From IMG/VR virus record IMGVR_UViG_3300042303_000041, positions 1 through 64,000 of that record: DNA of 64,000 bases; one strand, written 5' to 3'. Positions 32,825 through 40,701 of the stretch are shown one piece after another (position 1 is the stretch's first letter; the number at the start of each line of letters is the position of its first letter). The DNA comes from a virus. The notes below the pieces were generated by a model. It did no database searches, had not been told where the DNA came from, and worked only from the letters and a program-made list of their open reading frames with translations. The position numbers and the translations under genes are program-made.

Positions 32825-33028
32825 CTACCTACCCACTGCGTTCATTCTAATTCGTAGTGCATTTAAGCCAGATTGAATAGTCAACAGTTCTGCCAATGCT
32901 TTAGTATAGTGTCCATTAGGATGTTTATCATGAGACATCTTTCTCTCTACTACCACGGCAGACTTTACTGCATCAATGGCACTATCAACTGATTCGATTC
33001 GTGCTTCAAGTTTCTCTAGATCTGTCAT
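32825..33028 (-). CDS. Helical hypothetical protein
   Basis: 67 aa, almost entirely helical ('LEKLEARIESVDSAIDAVKS'). No family recognised. Two nt from the zinc-ribbon gene. Confidence 0.45.
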   Translation of the reverse strand: MTDLEKLEARIESVDSAIDAVKSAVVVERKMSHDKHPNGHYTKALAELLTIQSGLNALRIRMNAVGR

Positions 33029-33031
33029 ATT

Positions 33032-33511
33032 CTATATCCATTCTCTATTGTAATAGATTGATCCTTCTTGTCCTGGATCATTACTATTGGTACATTTGTT
33101 AGTATGATTGGTTGCTTTGGGACATCTTTTATTACCACATTCAGGACATAATCTCATGTAGACGGATTCTGGATCTGTATAGTCTATTGGTCTGCATGTA
33201 TGACAGTTGCATTTTGGAAAGTCTACTGGATTACTAGTATTCGTTATGTGATAGTTACGGTTTCTTGCAAACTCTGCTTGTTTCTCTAGTGTAGATTCAC
33301 TATAACCTTTATCCTCATCCATCCAGCTACCGACTTCTATTAGTCTCTCTAGCAGCGTTGGTTCTGGTATTCCATCTATCTCATTTACCATACGCTGCAG
33401 TAAGTCTATTTGACCTTGCTTCCATCGTTTATCTTCCTGGGAATGTGATGATTCTTTTATGTCCTTATGGTAGTGTATCTCAAACTCCAGGTATAGTGCA
33501 GTGGTATTCAT
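33032..33511 (-). CDS. Hypothetical protein with C-terminal zinc module
   Basis: 159 aa. Helical N-terminal half; Cys-rich end 'CNCHTCRPIDY', 'LCPECGNKRCPKATNH'. Probable zinc binding; function unknown. Confidence 0.48.
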   Translation of the reverse strand: MNTTALYLEFEIHYHKDIKESSHSQEDKRWKQGQIDLLQRMVNEIDGIPEPTLLERLIEVGSWMDEDKGYSESTLEKQAEFARNRNYHITNTSNPVDFPKCNCHTCRPIDYTDPESVYMRLCPECGNKRCPKATNHTNKCTNSNDPGQEGSIYYNREWI

Positions 33512-33514
33512 ATT

Positions 33515-33889
33515 TCACCTTATAGCTTTGGCTCTACTAGTAATCATGGCATCCAATTCACCCTTGTCCATTACATTACTATACGTATCTACATAACCCG
33601 AGGCATGGTCAGTTACACGATTATCGGCTTCATGATATGTGCGAATGCGCTCATTACCTGCAAGATATCGTTCTGTATCCTTATGATAGTGAGCCATTAC
33701 CCTTGATATGCATGTGCTATATGCAGCTGCTCGATTATCTTCTCGGGATCTAGAATTAGTTCCATTTGCCTGAATACCAGTTGGCTCATGAATGCACCTG
33801 CAGCAATTCTGGTGTTTGTTACGATGTTGCCCACCCTTACCAGTTCCAGAGAACCATTCGTATCTAAATTGATCTGGAGTTATTTTCAT
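33515..33889 (-). CDS. Class I release-factor-like GGQ protein (peptidyl-tRNA hydrolase domain)
   Basis: 124 aa from ATG 33889. 'SGTGKGGQHRNKHQNCCRCI' holds the catalytic GGQ; then 'HEPTGI' and 'SRSREDNRAAA', and 'IRTYHEADNRVTDHASGYVD' close to RF1's sequence after domain 3. Codon-recognition domains are absent, as in ArfB/PrfH-type rescue factors. It could release peptides from stalled or damaged ribosomes and fits with the tmRNA and RNA-repair genes here. Confidence 0.78.
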   Translation of the reverse strand: MKITPDQFRYEWFSGTGKGGQHRNKHQNCCRCIHEPTGIQANGTNSRSREDNRAAAYSTCISRVMAHYHKDTERYLAGNERIRTYHEADNRVTDHASGYVDTYSNVMDKGELDAMITSRAKAIR

Positions 33890-34095
33890 TATTCCACCAT
33901 AAACTCGCATCCACATGCAGATGATAACATAGCATCCAATGACGAATTAGCATCGATTGGAGGTACTTTATATTCTCTAAACTCCGTACCTTTACGGCAA
34001 AGAGTGCAGATATAATTGTATAACTCAGCTTTGCATTCGTCTTCAGTGGAGAATTCTTTCTCCCATCCAGGCATGGATAACTTAATTAGTTGCAT
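33889..34095 (-). CDS. Small hypothetical protein
   Basis: 68 aa with four Cys; 'TEDECKAELYNYICTLCRKG' recurs in small phage proteins. 1-nt overlap with the GGQ gene. Confidence 0.48.
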   Translation of the reverse strand: MQLIKLSMPGWEKEFSTEDECKAELYNYICTLCRKGTEFREYKVPPIDANSSLDAMLSSACGCEFMVE

Positions 34096-34345
34096 TCTTG
34101 TTCCTGTTTATTAATCCCAGTTCTTTTTTATCGCCGTAATCTTCATTCCAATCATAACCAGCAAAGTATTCTTCAATCTCTTGCTCGGTCATATTATTAG
34201 ATTCAATGCGAGGTGCATGGCCAGTGCCATTTGGATATTTGTGTGGATCACGACCACGATCATAATAGGAATCTGCAGAGCCACGATCAAAGGGAGAACC
34301 ATGACGCACATAGTAATTACGACCATTGTATTCTACTGTATACAT
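34082..34345 (-). CDS. Conserved phage protein with RGSADSYY motif
   Basis: 87 aa from ATG 34345. 'GSPFDRGSADSYYDRG' followed by 'HKYPNGTG' and 'MTEQEIEEYFAGYDW' is widespread in large phages of unknown function. The longer frame runs into the upstream gene. Confidence 0.6.
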   Translation of the reverse strand: MYTVEYNGRNYYVRHGSPFDRGSADSYYDRGRDPHKYPNGTGHAPRIESNNMTEQEIEEYFAGYDWNEDYGDKKELGLINRNKNATN

Positions 34346-34346
34346 A

Positions 34347-34508
34347 TTATTCTCCAATAATAACCAATTCAGGAGACCAAACATGAATATCTGATGCAGT
34401 AACTGCGTTTTGATATTCTTGGTTCATTGCCATATCAACCAATGCTTCTTGGTTTGGCAAGGCTTGTAAGATGCGGATCAATTCCGCTACAGTCAATTGG
34501 GTTTCCAT
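34347..34508 (-). CDS. Small conserved phage protein
   Basis: 53 aa (METQLTVAELIRILQALPNQ...). 'VAELIRILQALPNQEALV' resembles the common phage pattern of a short helix and strand protein. Ends 1 nt before the next ATG. Confidence 0.5.
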   Translation of the reverse strand: METQLTVAELIRILQALPNQEALVDMAMNQEYQNAVTASDIHVWSPELVIIGE

Positions 34509-34519
34509 TTTATATTACC

Positions 34520-34717
34520 TTAGTTGAAGTAAGATTCTGCAGCAATTTCGGCAGCACGTTCTTGCGCATCGATGTCGCTAGCAATCTGATCGATGATGAT
34601 TCGGCAAGCCTCGCGAGGATAACCTGATTTCACCATAAACTCTGTAATCACGTCGTAGTTGACGCAATCGACAACCATCTCAACAACCTCAGCATGCAAC
34701 TCACTCATAGCAGACAT
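34520..34717 (-). CDS. Small helical hypothetical protein
   Basis: 65 aa from ATG 34717 (MSAMSELHAEVV), preceded by AAAAGGAA; an upstream ATG pair at 34741 lacks a ribosome site but sits 7 nt after the -10 box. Acidic, helical. Confidence 0.5.
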   Translation of the reverse strand: MSAMSELHAEVVEMVVDCVNYDVITEFMVKSGYPREACRIIIDQIASDIDAQERAAEIAAESYFN

Positions 34718-34748
34718 TTCAGTTCCTTTTCGTTTCATCATAGTAATG

Positions 34749-34797
34749 ATTATACCATAGATCCGAATTAAAGTAAAGCCCCTCAGATCTGTAGGGG
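34749..34797 (-). promoter_or_regulatory. Hairpin plus early promoter cassette
   Basis: TTTACT (34772-34777), 17 bp, TATAAT (34749-34754); hairpin CCCCT/AGGGG around CAGATCTG (34779-34797). Confidence 0.85.
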
Positions 34798-34802
34798 ATT
34801 AG

Positions 34803-35138
34803 TCACTCCCAGGTGTAGCCACTGTAAGTGCTATCAAAGTGTGACCTAAACTCATGGCTGTCTCTAGGAGCAGAGGCAGCTGCAACACGACGGATTTCGG
34901 CAGCGTGTTTTGCCATAGCTCTCATTTGCTCGGCATGACGGATCATTGCAAAAACACCTTCCAATCCACTACGTTCATATGTCAAGTGGTACTCAACAGC
35001 TTCTTCAATGTTGCGAGGATAGATTTCTTTGGTAAACCCTTGGAAGGTACCAATTTTAGAGAGGAAGTCCCATGCAGATTCTTTGCTAGCAAATGTCATC
35101 TCACCAGACTTGGTAATTACGGTGTATCTTTCAGTCAT
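34803..35138 (-). CDS. Hypothetical protein
   Basis: 111 aa, beta start 'ERYTVITKSGEMTFASKESA', helical middle. No family recognised. It lies between two hairpin-promoter cassettes and so forms its own transcription unit. Confidence 0.48.
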   Translation of the reverse strand: MTERYTVITKSGEMTFASKESAWDFLSKIGTFQGFTKEIYPRNIEEAVEYHLTYERSGLEGVFAMIRHAEQMRAMAKHAAEIRRVAAASAPRDSHEFRSHFDSTYSGYTWE

Positions 35139-35168
35139 TTCAATCTCTCTTTCATTTCAGTATAACTT

Positions 35169-35217
35169 ATTATACCGCTGGGACGAATTAAAGTAAAGAC
35201 CCTCAGATCTGTAGGGT
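35169..35217 (-). promoter_or_regulatory. Hairpin plus early promoter cassette
   Basis: TTTACT (35192-35197), 17 bp, TATAAT (35169-35174); hairpin with the same CAGATCTG loop as the 34749 cassette (35200-35217), so the two look copied. Confidence 0.85.
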
Positions 35218-35426
35218 TACCAGCTGGACTCGTCCACTATCGTCTTAGTGACGTCTACCACAGTACCATTTAAAGCAATTCCAGAGATTTTGGCAGTTAT
35301 AATAGATCCAATACCAGAACTATTATCAGAGATAACTTCCACTACATCACAGCCATTGGGAAATGCTTTTAGAAACTGCAGTAATGTTTCTAAATCATCT
35401 TTATGTAAGTAAACTTTATTCAGCAT
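35217..35426 (-). CDS. Hypothetical protein
   Basis: 69 aa, 'KDDLETLLQFLKAFPNGCDV' then a beta C-terminus. No family recognised. Overlaps the kinase gene by 11 nt. Confidence 0.45.
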   Translation of the reverse strand: MLNKVYLHKDDLETLLQFLKAFPNGCDVVEVISDNSSGIGSIITAKISGIALNGTVVDVTKTIVDESSW

Positions 35427-35886
35427 GCCATATCTCCATAAATCCTTCTTCTAATGAAGGTGGTTCGTTAATCAATTGTAGACACATATTATCTACTACT
35501 TCTTGTGGGATTATCTTTCCTGGACGAGAAGTTAATCTACGTTGTAATTCTGCATTTTCGGGAGTTTTAAATACAACGGCAATTGCATAATAATCTGGCA
35601 GCATTCGTAGTTTCTTTGCACGTGCTTTAATAGTAGTGCTAGTCTGATCCCAGATAATATCCTTACCCAGTGACTTTGCCCATAATACTCGCTCAACCAT
35701 TAACTCTAATGCTCGTGGCATATAATCATCGAATACCTCGGAGTATGTAAGACTACATTCCTTTGCATAATCCTCAACAAACTCATCTGTTGATACATAT
35801 ACGCATTCGTCTTTCCACTTTTGATTATTAACCCATGTGCTCTTTCCAGATGCAGGAACTCCAACTAATACGTATAAGTTACTCAT
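35416..35886 (-). CDS. P-loop kinase, polynucleotide-kinase-like
   Basis: 156 aa. Walker A 'LVGVPASGKSTW' (about 7-18), 'VSTDEFVEDYA' with the acceptor Asp, 'IIWDQTSTTIKARAKKLRML', 'VVFKTPENAELQRRL'. This is the kinase half of T4 Pnk; the phosphatase half is missing. It could phosphorylate RNA or DNA 5' ends and work with the RNA ligase at 37857. Confidence 0.7.
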   Translation of the reverse strand: MSNLYVLVGVPASGKSTWVNNQKWKDECVYVSTDEFVEDYAKECSLTYSEVFDDYMPRALELMVERVLWAKSLGKDIIWDQTSTTIKARAKKLRMLPDYYAIAVVFKTPENAELQRRLTSRPGKIIPQEVVDNMCLQLINEPPSLEEGFMEIWHAE

Positions 35887-36098
35887 ATTTTATTTCCAAA
35901 CTCGTCTGTTTCCATTGCCCAATGAATAGTAATCCAATCTACAATACAGAGTGCATCACTAATTATACTATGCATATTTGCTTCGCACATCTTATGAAAC
36001 CAATACGAATAATAGGATTTAAGAATCTGCTCTTCAGTCCATGTTTCTTGAACATACTGACCAAACTCTCCAGGGAATACAATAGTCCAGTATCTCAT
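35883..36098 (-). CDS. Conserved phage protein
   Basis: 71 aa from ATG 36098. 'MRYWTIVFPGEFGQYVQETW' and 'QILKSYYSYWFHKMCEAN...CIVDWITIHWA' is a pattern found in many phage genomes. Function unknown. Confidence 0.6.
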   Translation of the reverse strand: MRYWTIVFPGEFGQYVQETWTEEQILKSYYSYWFHKMCEANMHSIISDALCIVDWITIHWAMETDEFGNKI

Positions 36099-36394
36099 CG
36101 CTTTACCGTTCTTAATAGTCGTACTTGAGAATCTGGAGTCATAAATGCACGGATAATAACTCGCCATTCTCCATTTAGTGAATCCTGTGCTTGATTAATC
36201 TCTACCAGTTTCTCTTTGTATAATGCCTCAGCCAATTTCTGAATAAGGGTTTCTCGCACGTCTTGTTTAAATGCTTGGTCATTCAATGCTTTAAAACGAT
36301 ATTCTTCTGGTAACACTGCACGACCAATAACCATTATGCCTTGGATAACATGGTCCTCATATTCAAAAGCTACATCAAAATCACATTCATTCAT
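36095..36394 (-). CDS. Hypothetical protein
   Basis: 99 aa, acidic start, helical middle ('DVRETLIQKLAEALYKEKLV'). ATGA overlaps on both sides indicate translational coupling. Confidence 0.5.
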   Translation of the reverse strand: MNECDFDVAFEYEDHVIQGIMVIGRAVLPEEYRFKALNDQAFKQDVRETLIQKLAEALYKEKLVEINQAQDSLNGEWRVIIRAFMTPDSQVRLLRTVKR

Positions 36395-36606
36395 ATAGTT
36401 TCCTTATAATCTGTACCATTCAAGTCAGAGTAATATGCCCAAGAACGATTACAAGTATGGCAGTTAATACTACCAGAAGTCATATTACGATCTGGATTAA
36501 GATTATTACCATACTTGTCATAGATTGGAGCATAATAGACTGCAGTAGTCATACTAAGTCCAGGAGCAAACCTGCATTCTTTAGTACATGATGGATTCGG
36601 ATTCAT
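36391..36606 (-). CDS. Small Cys-containing conserved phage protein
   Basis: 71 aa. 'YYAPIYDKYGNNLNPDRNMT...INCHTCNRSWAY' is a recurrent phage pattern with a C-x2-C site and two N-terminal Cys (possible zinc). Confidence 0.55.
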   Translation of the reverse strand: MNPNPSCTKECRFAPGLSMTTAVYYAPIYDKYGNNLNPDRNMTSGSINCHTCNRSWAYYSDLNGTDYKETI

Positions 36607-36904
36607 TTATTACTCCATTACTATGTCGATCCCGTTGACTTTCGAGATCTTGTTGGTGTCTTTGTTCCTGAATTGTTAGTTCCTTGAACGTCTTTCTTGG
36701 GTTTGCGCACATTACGCACTGGGGATTTCCGCACGACACTGGGCTTTTCTTTGCTAGTCGGTGCGGTTGTTTTTCTTGGAGTCCGTGTGCTTTTGCTATC
36801 TTCAGCTTTCGTTTTACCACGACCTCTTTTTGGTGCAGTCTCTTGCTGTGCTGTTCCTTTGCTTGCTGGTCCATACTTTTCTCCAAGTGGGTCATTGGGA
36901 TCAC
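36581..36904 (-). CDS. Conserved phage protein with CGNPQCVMCANPRK motif
   Basis: 107 aa. Basic N-terminus, then 'SCGNPQCVMCANPRKTFKEL' and 'TIQEQRHQQDLE': the C-x4-C-x2-C-x-NPRK motif is widespread in phages. Most of the gene (36621-36904) overlaps, in another frame, the 3' half of the upstream ORF. Confidence 0.65.
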   Translation of the reverse strand: MIPMTHLEKSMDQQAKEQHSKRLHQKEVVVKRKLKIAKAHGLQEKQPHRLAKKSPVSCGNPQCVMCANPRKTFKELTIQEQRHQQDLESQRDRHSNGVINESESIMY

Positions 36905-37091
36905 CTAGCATTAAATGAATGTATGCTTGTTCGGTGATTTCGTCATATTCGTATTTAGCACCAAGTCTGTCCTCGAATGCTAACCACGACTTTAAATTGT
37001 ATCCACGAGCAGGAATCAAGCATTCAAAACCTGATTGCATGGTCGTGTGTATACAAAAGTACGCATCGCGACGTACAGTGTCGTTTGGCAT
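36621..37091 (-). CDS. Hypothetical protein with out-of-frame overlapping 3' half
   Basis: 156 aa. Residues 1-72 look like a genuine phage domain ('CIHTTMQSGFECLIPARGYN', 'LGDPNDPLGEKYGP'). From about residue 63 the reading frame shares DNA with the NPRK gene and becomes Lys/Arg/Thr/Pro-rich and disordered. The tail may be an overprinted extension or may arise from a lost stop. Confidence 0.55.
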   Translation of the reverse strand: MPNDTVRRDAYFCIHTTMQSGFECLIPARGYNLKSWLAFEDRLGAKYEYDEITEQAYIHLMLGDPNDPLGEKYGPASKGTAQQETAPKRGRGKTKAEDSKSTRTPRKTTAPTSKEKPSVVRKSPVRNVRKPKKDVQGTNNSGTKTPTRSRKSTGST

Positions 37092-37480
37092 TATACTAAC
37101 TTACCAACAGCTTCAATGATTCCAAAGTCAGCTTCTTTGATAGTGGCAATACGATTCAACTGCAACGTTGACTTGCGTGTATAAGGCTCAGTCTTGTAAG
37201 TAAGAGTTGGACGAACATCAGCCCATGTTGCAGAGTTGTAGTCTTTTGACCAACTAAACTCAGTGCCATCTGGTTTGACTTGAAATGTACGTGTGCTCTC
37301 TACTTCGATACGAGCACGTTGTTGACCACTACTCTGGATGTAGCCAACGTACTTGCCCTTGTTGACAGAGACACGATGACTATAACCAGTGGTAACAACC
37401 ATGACAGTGTCACCTACGTTTACTTCATTGCCCAATGCACCTTTGATTGGTGCTGCGATTACTGTTGCTACTTTACCCAT
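37091..37480 (-). CDS. Hypothetical protein
   Basis: 129 aa, beta-rich; an SH3-like start ('NVGDTVMVVTTGYSHRVSVN', 'KYVGYIQ'). No family certain. 1-nt overlap with the next gene. Confidence 0.48.
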   Translation of the reverse strand: MGKVATVIAAPIKGALGNEVNVGDTVMVVTTGYSHRVSVNKGKYVGYIQSSGQQRARIEVESTRTFQVKPDGTEFSWSKDYNSATWADVRPTLTYKTEPYTRKSTLQLNRIATIKEADFGIIEAVGKLV

Positions 37481-37500
37481 GATATCTCCTTAATAAAAAT

Positions 37501-37860
37501 TTACTCTACATTAGTCCAACGATTAATATCGACACCAGTATAATCATCTTTGTCCCATCGACGATTGATATAGTATTCTTGCACTGCCATAACGGCTTCT
37601 GTTAGATAACGAACTCGTTCATCGGCAAAGAATCCACCATCACCTTTTGGATTCGCAGTATATATTACCTCTCCACCATGGTCTGGCACATTCACTCGGA
37701 ACCCACCATGGCGCAGACGGAAATATGCTACTTGCTGACCAAGATCATCAAACACATCGTACTGCTCAGGACAAGCACCGCAAGTTTGTTGTAATCGGTA
37801 GCCATGAATCATGACACCCAACTGCCACATCTTTGGTTTCTCTACTGTATCAGTCATCAC
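37501..37860 (-). CDS. Conserved phage protein
   Basis: 119 aa. 'CPEQYDVFDDLGQQVAYFRL', 'RHGGFRVNVPDHGGEVIY' and 'GDGGFFADERVRYL' form a pattern common in phages. Function unknown. ATGA overlap with the RNA ligase. Confidence 0.55.
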   Translation of the reverse strand: MMTDTVEKPKMWQLGVMIHGYRLQQTCGACPEQYDVFDDLGQQVAYFRLRHGGFRVNVPDHGGEVIYTANPKGDGGFFADERVRYLTEAVMAVQEYYINRRWDKDDYTGVDINRWTNVE

Positions 37861-38870
37861 TTTTCTCCTAAGAGGTACTTGTTAGAGATGGCTTTGAATG
37901 ACATGCCACCATTTACTTCCTTGAACACAATTCCTTCTCGTTCTTGCCTGTCATTTAACTTTGATGCACCTTCTGCCCATTGAAGAATTTGATCGACAGA
38001 ACCAACACCAAGATCTTTATCAATCAGCAAAACTGGAACATGTTTCAGACCCAGTTGGTCAACATACCTGCGTCGTGCTGATGGTGTTACATACTCACCC
38101 ATTTTGATATTGTAAATATCAAACACACGGAACTCTGGTTGAGACAACTTGTAGATGTTACCTTGGATTCCTGGACCAATCAACTCACCTTGAATTGCAA
38201 TATTATCCATATCCAATGTGCGTAGTTTTTCTTCAATACCATCATGACGAGCAGTAGCCCAGAAAGAGTTACCTTCTGTTTCCTTCAGGTCAAGATTACG
38301 AGAGCAAACACCAAACACACCATCAATTAGGTATACAGTCATTGAAGAGCCTTCCAGCTTCTCAGTGAGTTCAAACTGAGTGCCAGCTTGTGCAGCAGCA
38401 AGGATTTCTCCAACAAGATTCTGCACACGTTCTTGGTCAGTCTTGGGAATCTGTGATGGAAAGTTACCCTTTGCCATACCAGCCAACTGAGCATTCATTG
38501 GCATTTCCCACTTGACGATATTCAGCAGTTCGGAAACATCGTCACCATCAGCGAATGAATTGGTTTGTGGGATAGCAGAGTCTAGATTCAATAGCAAACC
38601 TTGTGACAGTTGACCACGCAACTTAACAGTACGCAGACGTTCACCTTTGATGCCTTCAAACTCTCTAGGCTCTTTACCTTTAGACAAGAATGGTGCCAAC
38701 TCTGTAGGAATCCATGAGTCAATCTCGCAGTAGACTGCACGATCACCAACGTTGAACTCACCCTTCTTAACAACAACTTTCCATCCACCGATGGTTGCGC
38801 ACTCGATGGCATCTGCACCCTCGATAGGATTCAGTGCATCAATCACACGAATAGTAGCTAATTTACGCAT
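37857..38870 (-). CDS. RNA ligase (DRB0094/Rnl5-like)
   Basis: 337 aa. An N-terminal OB-like domain (about 1-110) precedes the nucleotidyltransferase core with motif I 'EKLEGSSMTVYL' (Lys171 adenylated). 'NIAIQGELIGPGIQGN' gives motif III/IIIa, and 'REGIVFKEV'/'FKAISNKYLL' give motifs IV and V. This family seals 3'-OH RNA to 5'-phosphate. It may repair cut tRNAs with the kinase at 35416. Confidence 0.8.
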   Translation of the reverse strand: MRKLATIRVIDALNPIEGADAIECATIGGWKVVVKKGEFNVGDRAVYCEIDSWIPTELAPFLSKGKEPREFEGIKGERLRTVKLRGQLSQGLLLNLDSAIPQTNSFADGDDVSELLNIVKWEMPMNAQLAGMAKGNFPSQIPKTDQERVQNLVGEILAAAQAGTQFELTEKLEGSSMTVYLIDGVFGVCSRNLDLKETEGNSFWATARHDGIEEKLRTLDMDNIAIQGELIGPGIQGNIYKLSQPEFRVFDIYNIKMGEYVTPSARRRYVDQLGLKHVPVLLIDKDLGVGSVDQILQWAEGASKLNDRQEREGIVFKEVNGGMSFKAISNKYLLGEK

Positions 38871-38879
38871 TTTAATTCC

Positions 38880-39149
38880 TTAATCACCACGAGACAAGTT
38901 ACGTACTTCATCGTACGTCATGCCACCTACATCAATAAAGCCATAGTCAGACTCAGGTTCAGCATAGTCTTGTTGCCAAGTAACCACGTAACCTTCTTTC
39001 TCTAGCTCAGCAACTTTCTCATCCATCATTGCCATGCATTCATCTTCAGTTATGGAAGGATACGCAGCACGCAGACCAGAGTTTGACATAATGCAAAAGT
39101 TCTCGCCTTTGCGAGCAGTCATTTGTGTCCAGAATTGAAATTTAGCCAT
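38880..39149 (-). CDS. Hypothetical protein
   Basis: 89 aa from ATG 39149 (MAKFQFWTQMTARKGE) with AGGAGA upstream. Acidic end. No family recognised. Confidence 0.5.
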   Translation of the reverse strand: MAKFQFWTQMTARKGENFCIMSNSGLRAAYPSITEDECMAMMDEKVAELEKEGYVVTWQQDYAEPESDYGFIDVGGMTYDEVRNLSRGD

Positions 39150-39174
39150 TTGGTTTCTCCTAATCAATACAATG

Positions 39175-39223
39175 ATTATACATCAGATCGGAATTAAAGT
39201 AAACACCCTACTGCTAGTAGGGT
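39175..39223 (-). promoter_or_regulatory. Hairpin plus early promoter cassette
   Basis: TTTACT (39198-39203), 17 bp, TATAAT (39175-39180); hairpin ACCCTACT/AGTAGGGT (39205-39223). Confidence 0.85.
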
Positions 39224-39645
39224 TATTCGTAAGTCCAGCCGAGAACTTGCATCATCTTGTGCTTGACTCTCATGTTGGGTATGCGGAGACGTTCAGTGGC
39301 AGTAAAGCCCATCATGGTAGCAATCTCAACCACAGCACCAGAGCGGCAGATACCAGCATGGCAGTGAACAACTACGTTCATGGAATTATCGAGAGCATGT
39401 TGCAACAAACGAACCAACTCGGCAGCTTGCTCATCACTAATTTTAACGCAGTCCTCGAAACCATCGTCATCTTCAGCATCGAGAAATTCGAACTCGTGTA
39501 CTTCTTTGAACATGTCAGCATGAGCAATCTTACCAAACTCAGTGGCAGGATCCTGGATGCGAATCAACATCGAATTCTTTCCAGCGTCCATGTGAAAACC
39601 AAGTTTCACATCTTGCTTGCTAACATTTTCAATCCACCTAATCAT
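39223..39645 (-). CDS. Protein tyrosine/dual-specificity phosphatase-like
   Basis: 140 aa from ATG 39645. P-loop 'VVHCHAGICRSG' is H-C-x5-R-S/G, preceded by a candidate general-acid Asp. Phage tyrosine-phosphatase-like enzymes are rare; target unknown. Confidence 0.68.
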   Translation of the reverse strand: MIRWIENVSKQDVKLGFHMDAGKNSMLIRIQDPATEFGKIAHADMFKEVHEFEFLDAEDDDGFEDCVKISDEQAAELVRLLQHALDNSMNVVVHCHAGICRSGAVVEIATMMGFTATERLRIPNMRVKHKMMQVLGWTYE

Positions 39646-39646
39646 A

Positions 39647-40021
39647 TCACCACCAGCTATTGTAATAAACGTCACGACCCTCAGCAAATGCTACACGAGC
39701 ATCTGCAATAAATTTTTGGGTTGCTTCAATATCTTCAGGCTCTATCGTTTGAGCACCAAAGAAGAAACCACCACGTGGTTGCAAGTGTCCTTCGTTGACC
39801 GTATTCTCTAAGTCATCGATGTCATCTGGCGATAACAGGACAGGAACGCAATTGAACTCACCATCAAAGCCATTGGCACGTGCAAGGTCTTCCATCCAAC
39901 CATGCAGCGCATTGAACTTACGCCAGTATGCAAGATCATGGCGATCTGCATCTTCAGAAATAACAAACTGTTCGTTGCCATCATTTTTAGCAACAGAAAA
40001 AGCAAACATGTCTAAACCCAT
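39647..40021 (-). CDS. Conserved phage protein
   Basis: 124 aa. 'LAYWRKFNALHGWMEDLARA', 'RGGFFFGAQT' and 'EGRDVYYNSWW' are hallmarks of a widespread phage and bacterial protein of unknown function. Confidence 0.6.
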   Translation of the reverse strand: MGLDMFAFSVAKNDGNEQFVISEDADRHDLAYWRKFNALHGWMEDLARANGFDGEFNCVPVLLSPDDIDDLENTVNEGHLQPRGGFFFGAQTIEPEDIEATQKFIADARVAFAEGRDVYYNSWW

Positions 40022-40032
40022 AATATATCTCC

Positions 40033-40245
40033 TTAAACTACACTCAATTGAACATCAAACTGATGGCGCTTCATTTTACCATCATACAAAGCCACTGTCG
40101 TGCCGATGCCAAGATTCTTTCCCATCATATGCAGTGCATGATACAGTGCAGTATTCTGCAATGAGAAGTCACCACTTACTTGCTTTTTGATAGCAGCCCG
40201 AGTGGTGTAGTAAGAAACACCATTCACAATCACACGAATCTTCAT
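40033..40245 (-). CDS. Small basic hypothetical protein
   Basis: 70 aa, beta start 'MKIRVIVNGVSYYTTRAAIK'. AGGAGA before the ATG. No family recognised. Confidence 0.48.
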   Translation of the reverse strand: MKIRVIVNGVSYYTTRAAIKKQVSGDFSLQNTALYHALHMMGKNLGIGTTVALYDGKMKRHQFDVQLSVV

Positions 40246-40271
40246 AACGAAATCTCCTAATCAATACAGTT

Positions 40272-40334
40272 ATTATACACCAGATCGGAATAAAAGTAAA
40301 CACTAAATGACAATGACCCTACACACGGTAGGGT
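40272..40334 (-). promoter_or_regulatory. Hairpin plus early promoter cassette
   Basis: TTTACT (40295-40300), 17 bp, TATAAT (40272-40277); hairpin GACCCTAC/GTAGGGTC (40315-40334). Confidence 0.85.
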
Positions 40335-40335
40335 C

Positions 40336-40701
40336 TTAGTACATGATAGCAAAAGCAATTATTAAGTAAACGATTTGATGTGCCATCTGATCCAGCCCGA
40401 GATGGTTCCAGAACTTGGGATCTTGTATGTCTCTGCATCCATAATTCATTTTTACATAATCAATATGATAGTGAGTAACAAAATCAAACAATGCCAATGC
40501 CATAGCAGTAATTGGATCTACAAAGAAAAGTAGAATAAAAAACGTGGCAATTGCATGTTCCGCAGAATGAAGAATACCCATCTTGTTTCCATAGATGGCT
40601 TTACCTGCCACCATATCATTTGTCTGCATGACAAAATCAACGTACCAATGTTTAATCTGAAGTAAAAATAGAACTATCATCGCTATCCCCAATTGTATCA
40701 T
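40336..40701 (-). CDS. Multi-pass membrane protein (DUF3307-like)
   Basis: 121 aa with three to four hydrophobic segments and 'HWYVDFVMQTNDMVAGK', 'YGNKMGILHSAEHAIATFF', 'HYHIDYVKMNYG', 'GLDQMAHQIVYL'. The conserved His/Asp/Gln pattern is common in phage and bacterial membrane proteins of unknown role. Confidence 0.58.
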   Translation of the reverse strand: MIQLGIAMIVLFLLQIKHWYVDFVMQTNDMVAGKAIYGNKMGILHSAEHAIATFFILLFFVDPITAMALALFDFVTHYHIDYVKMNYGCRDIQDPKFWNHLGLDQMAHQIVYLIIAFAIMY

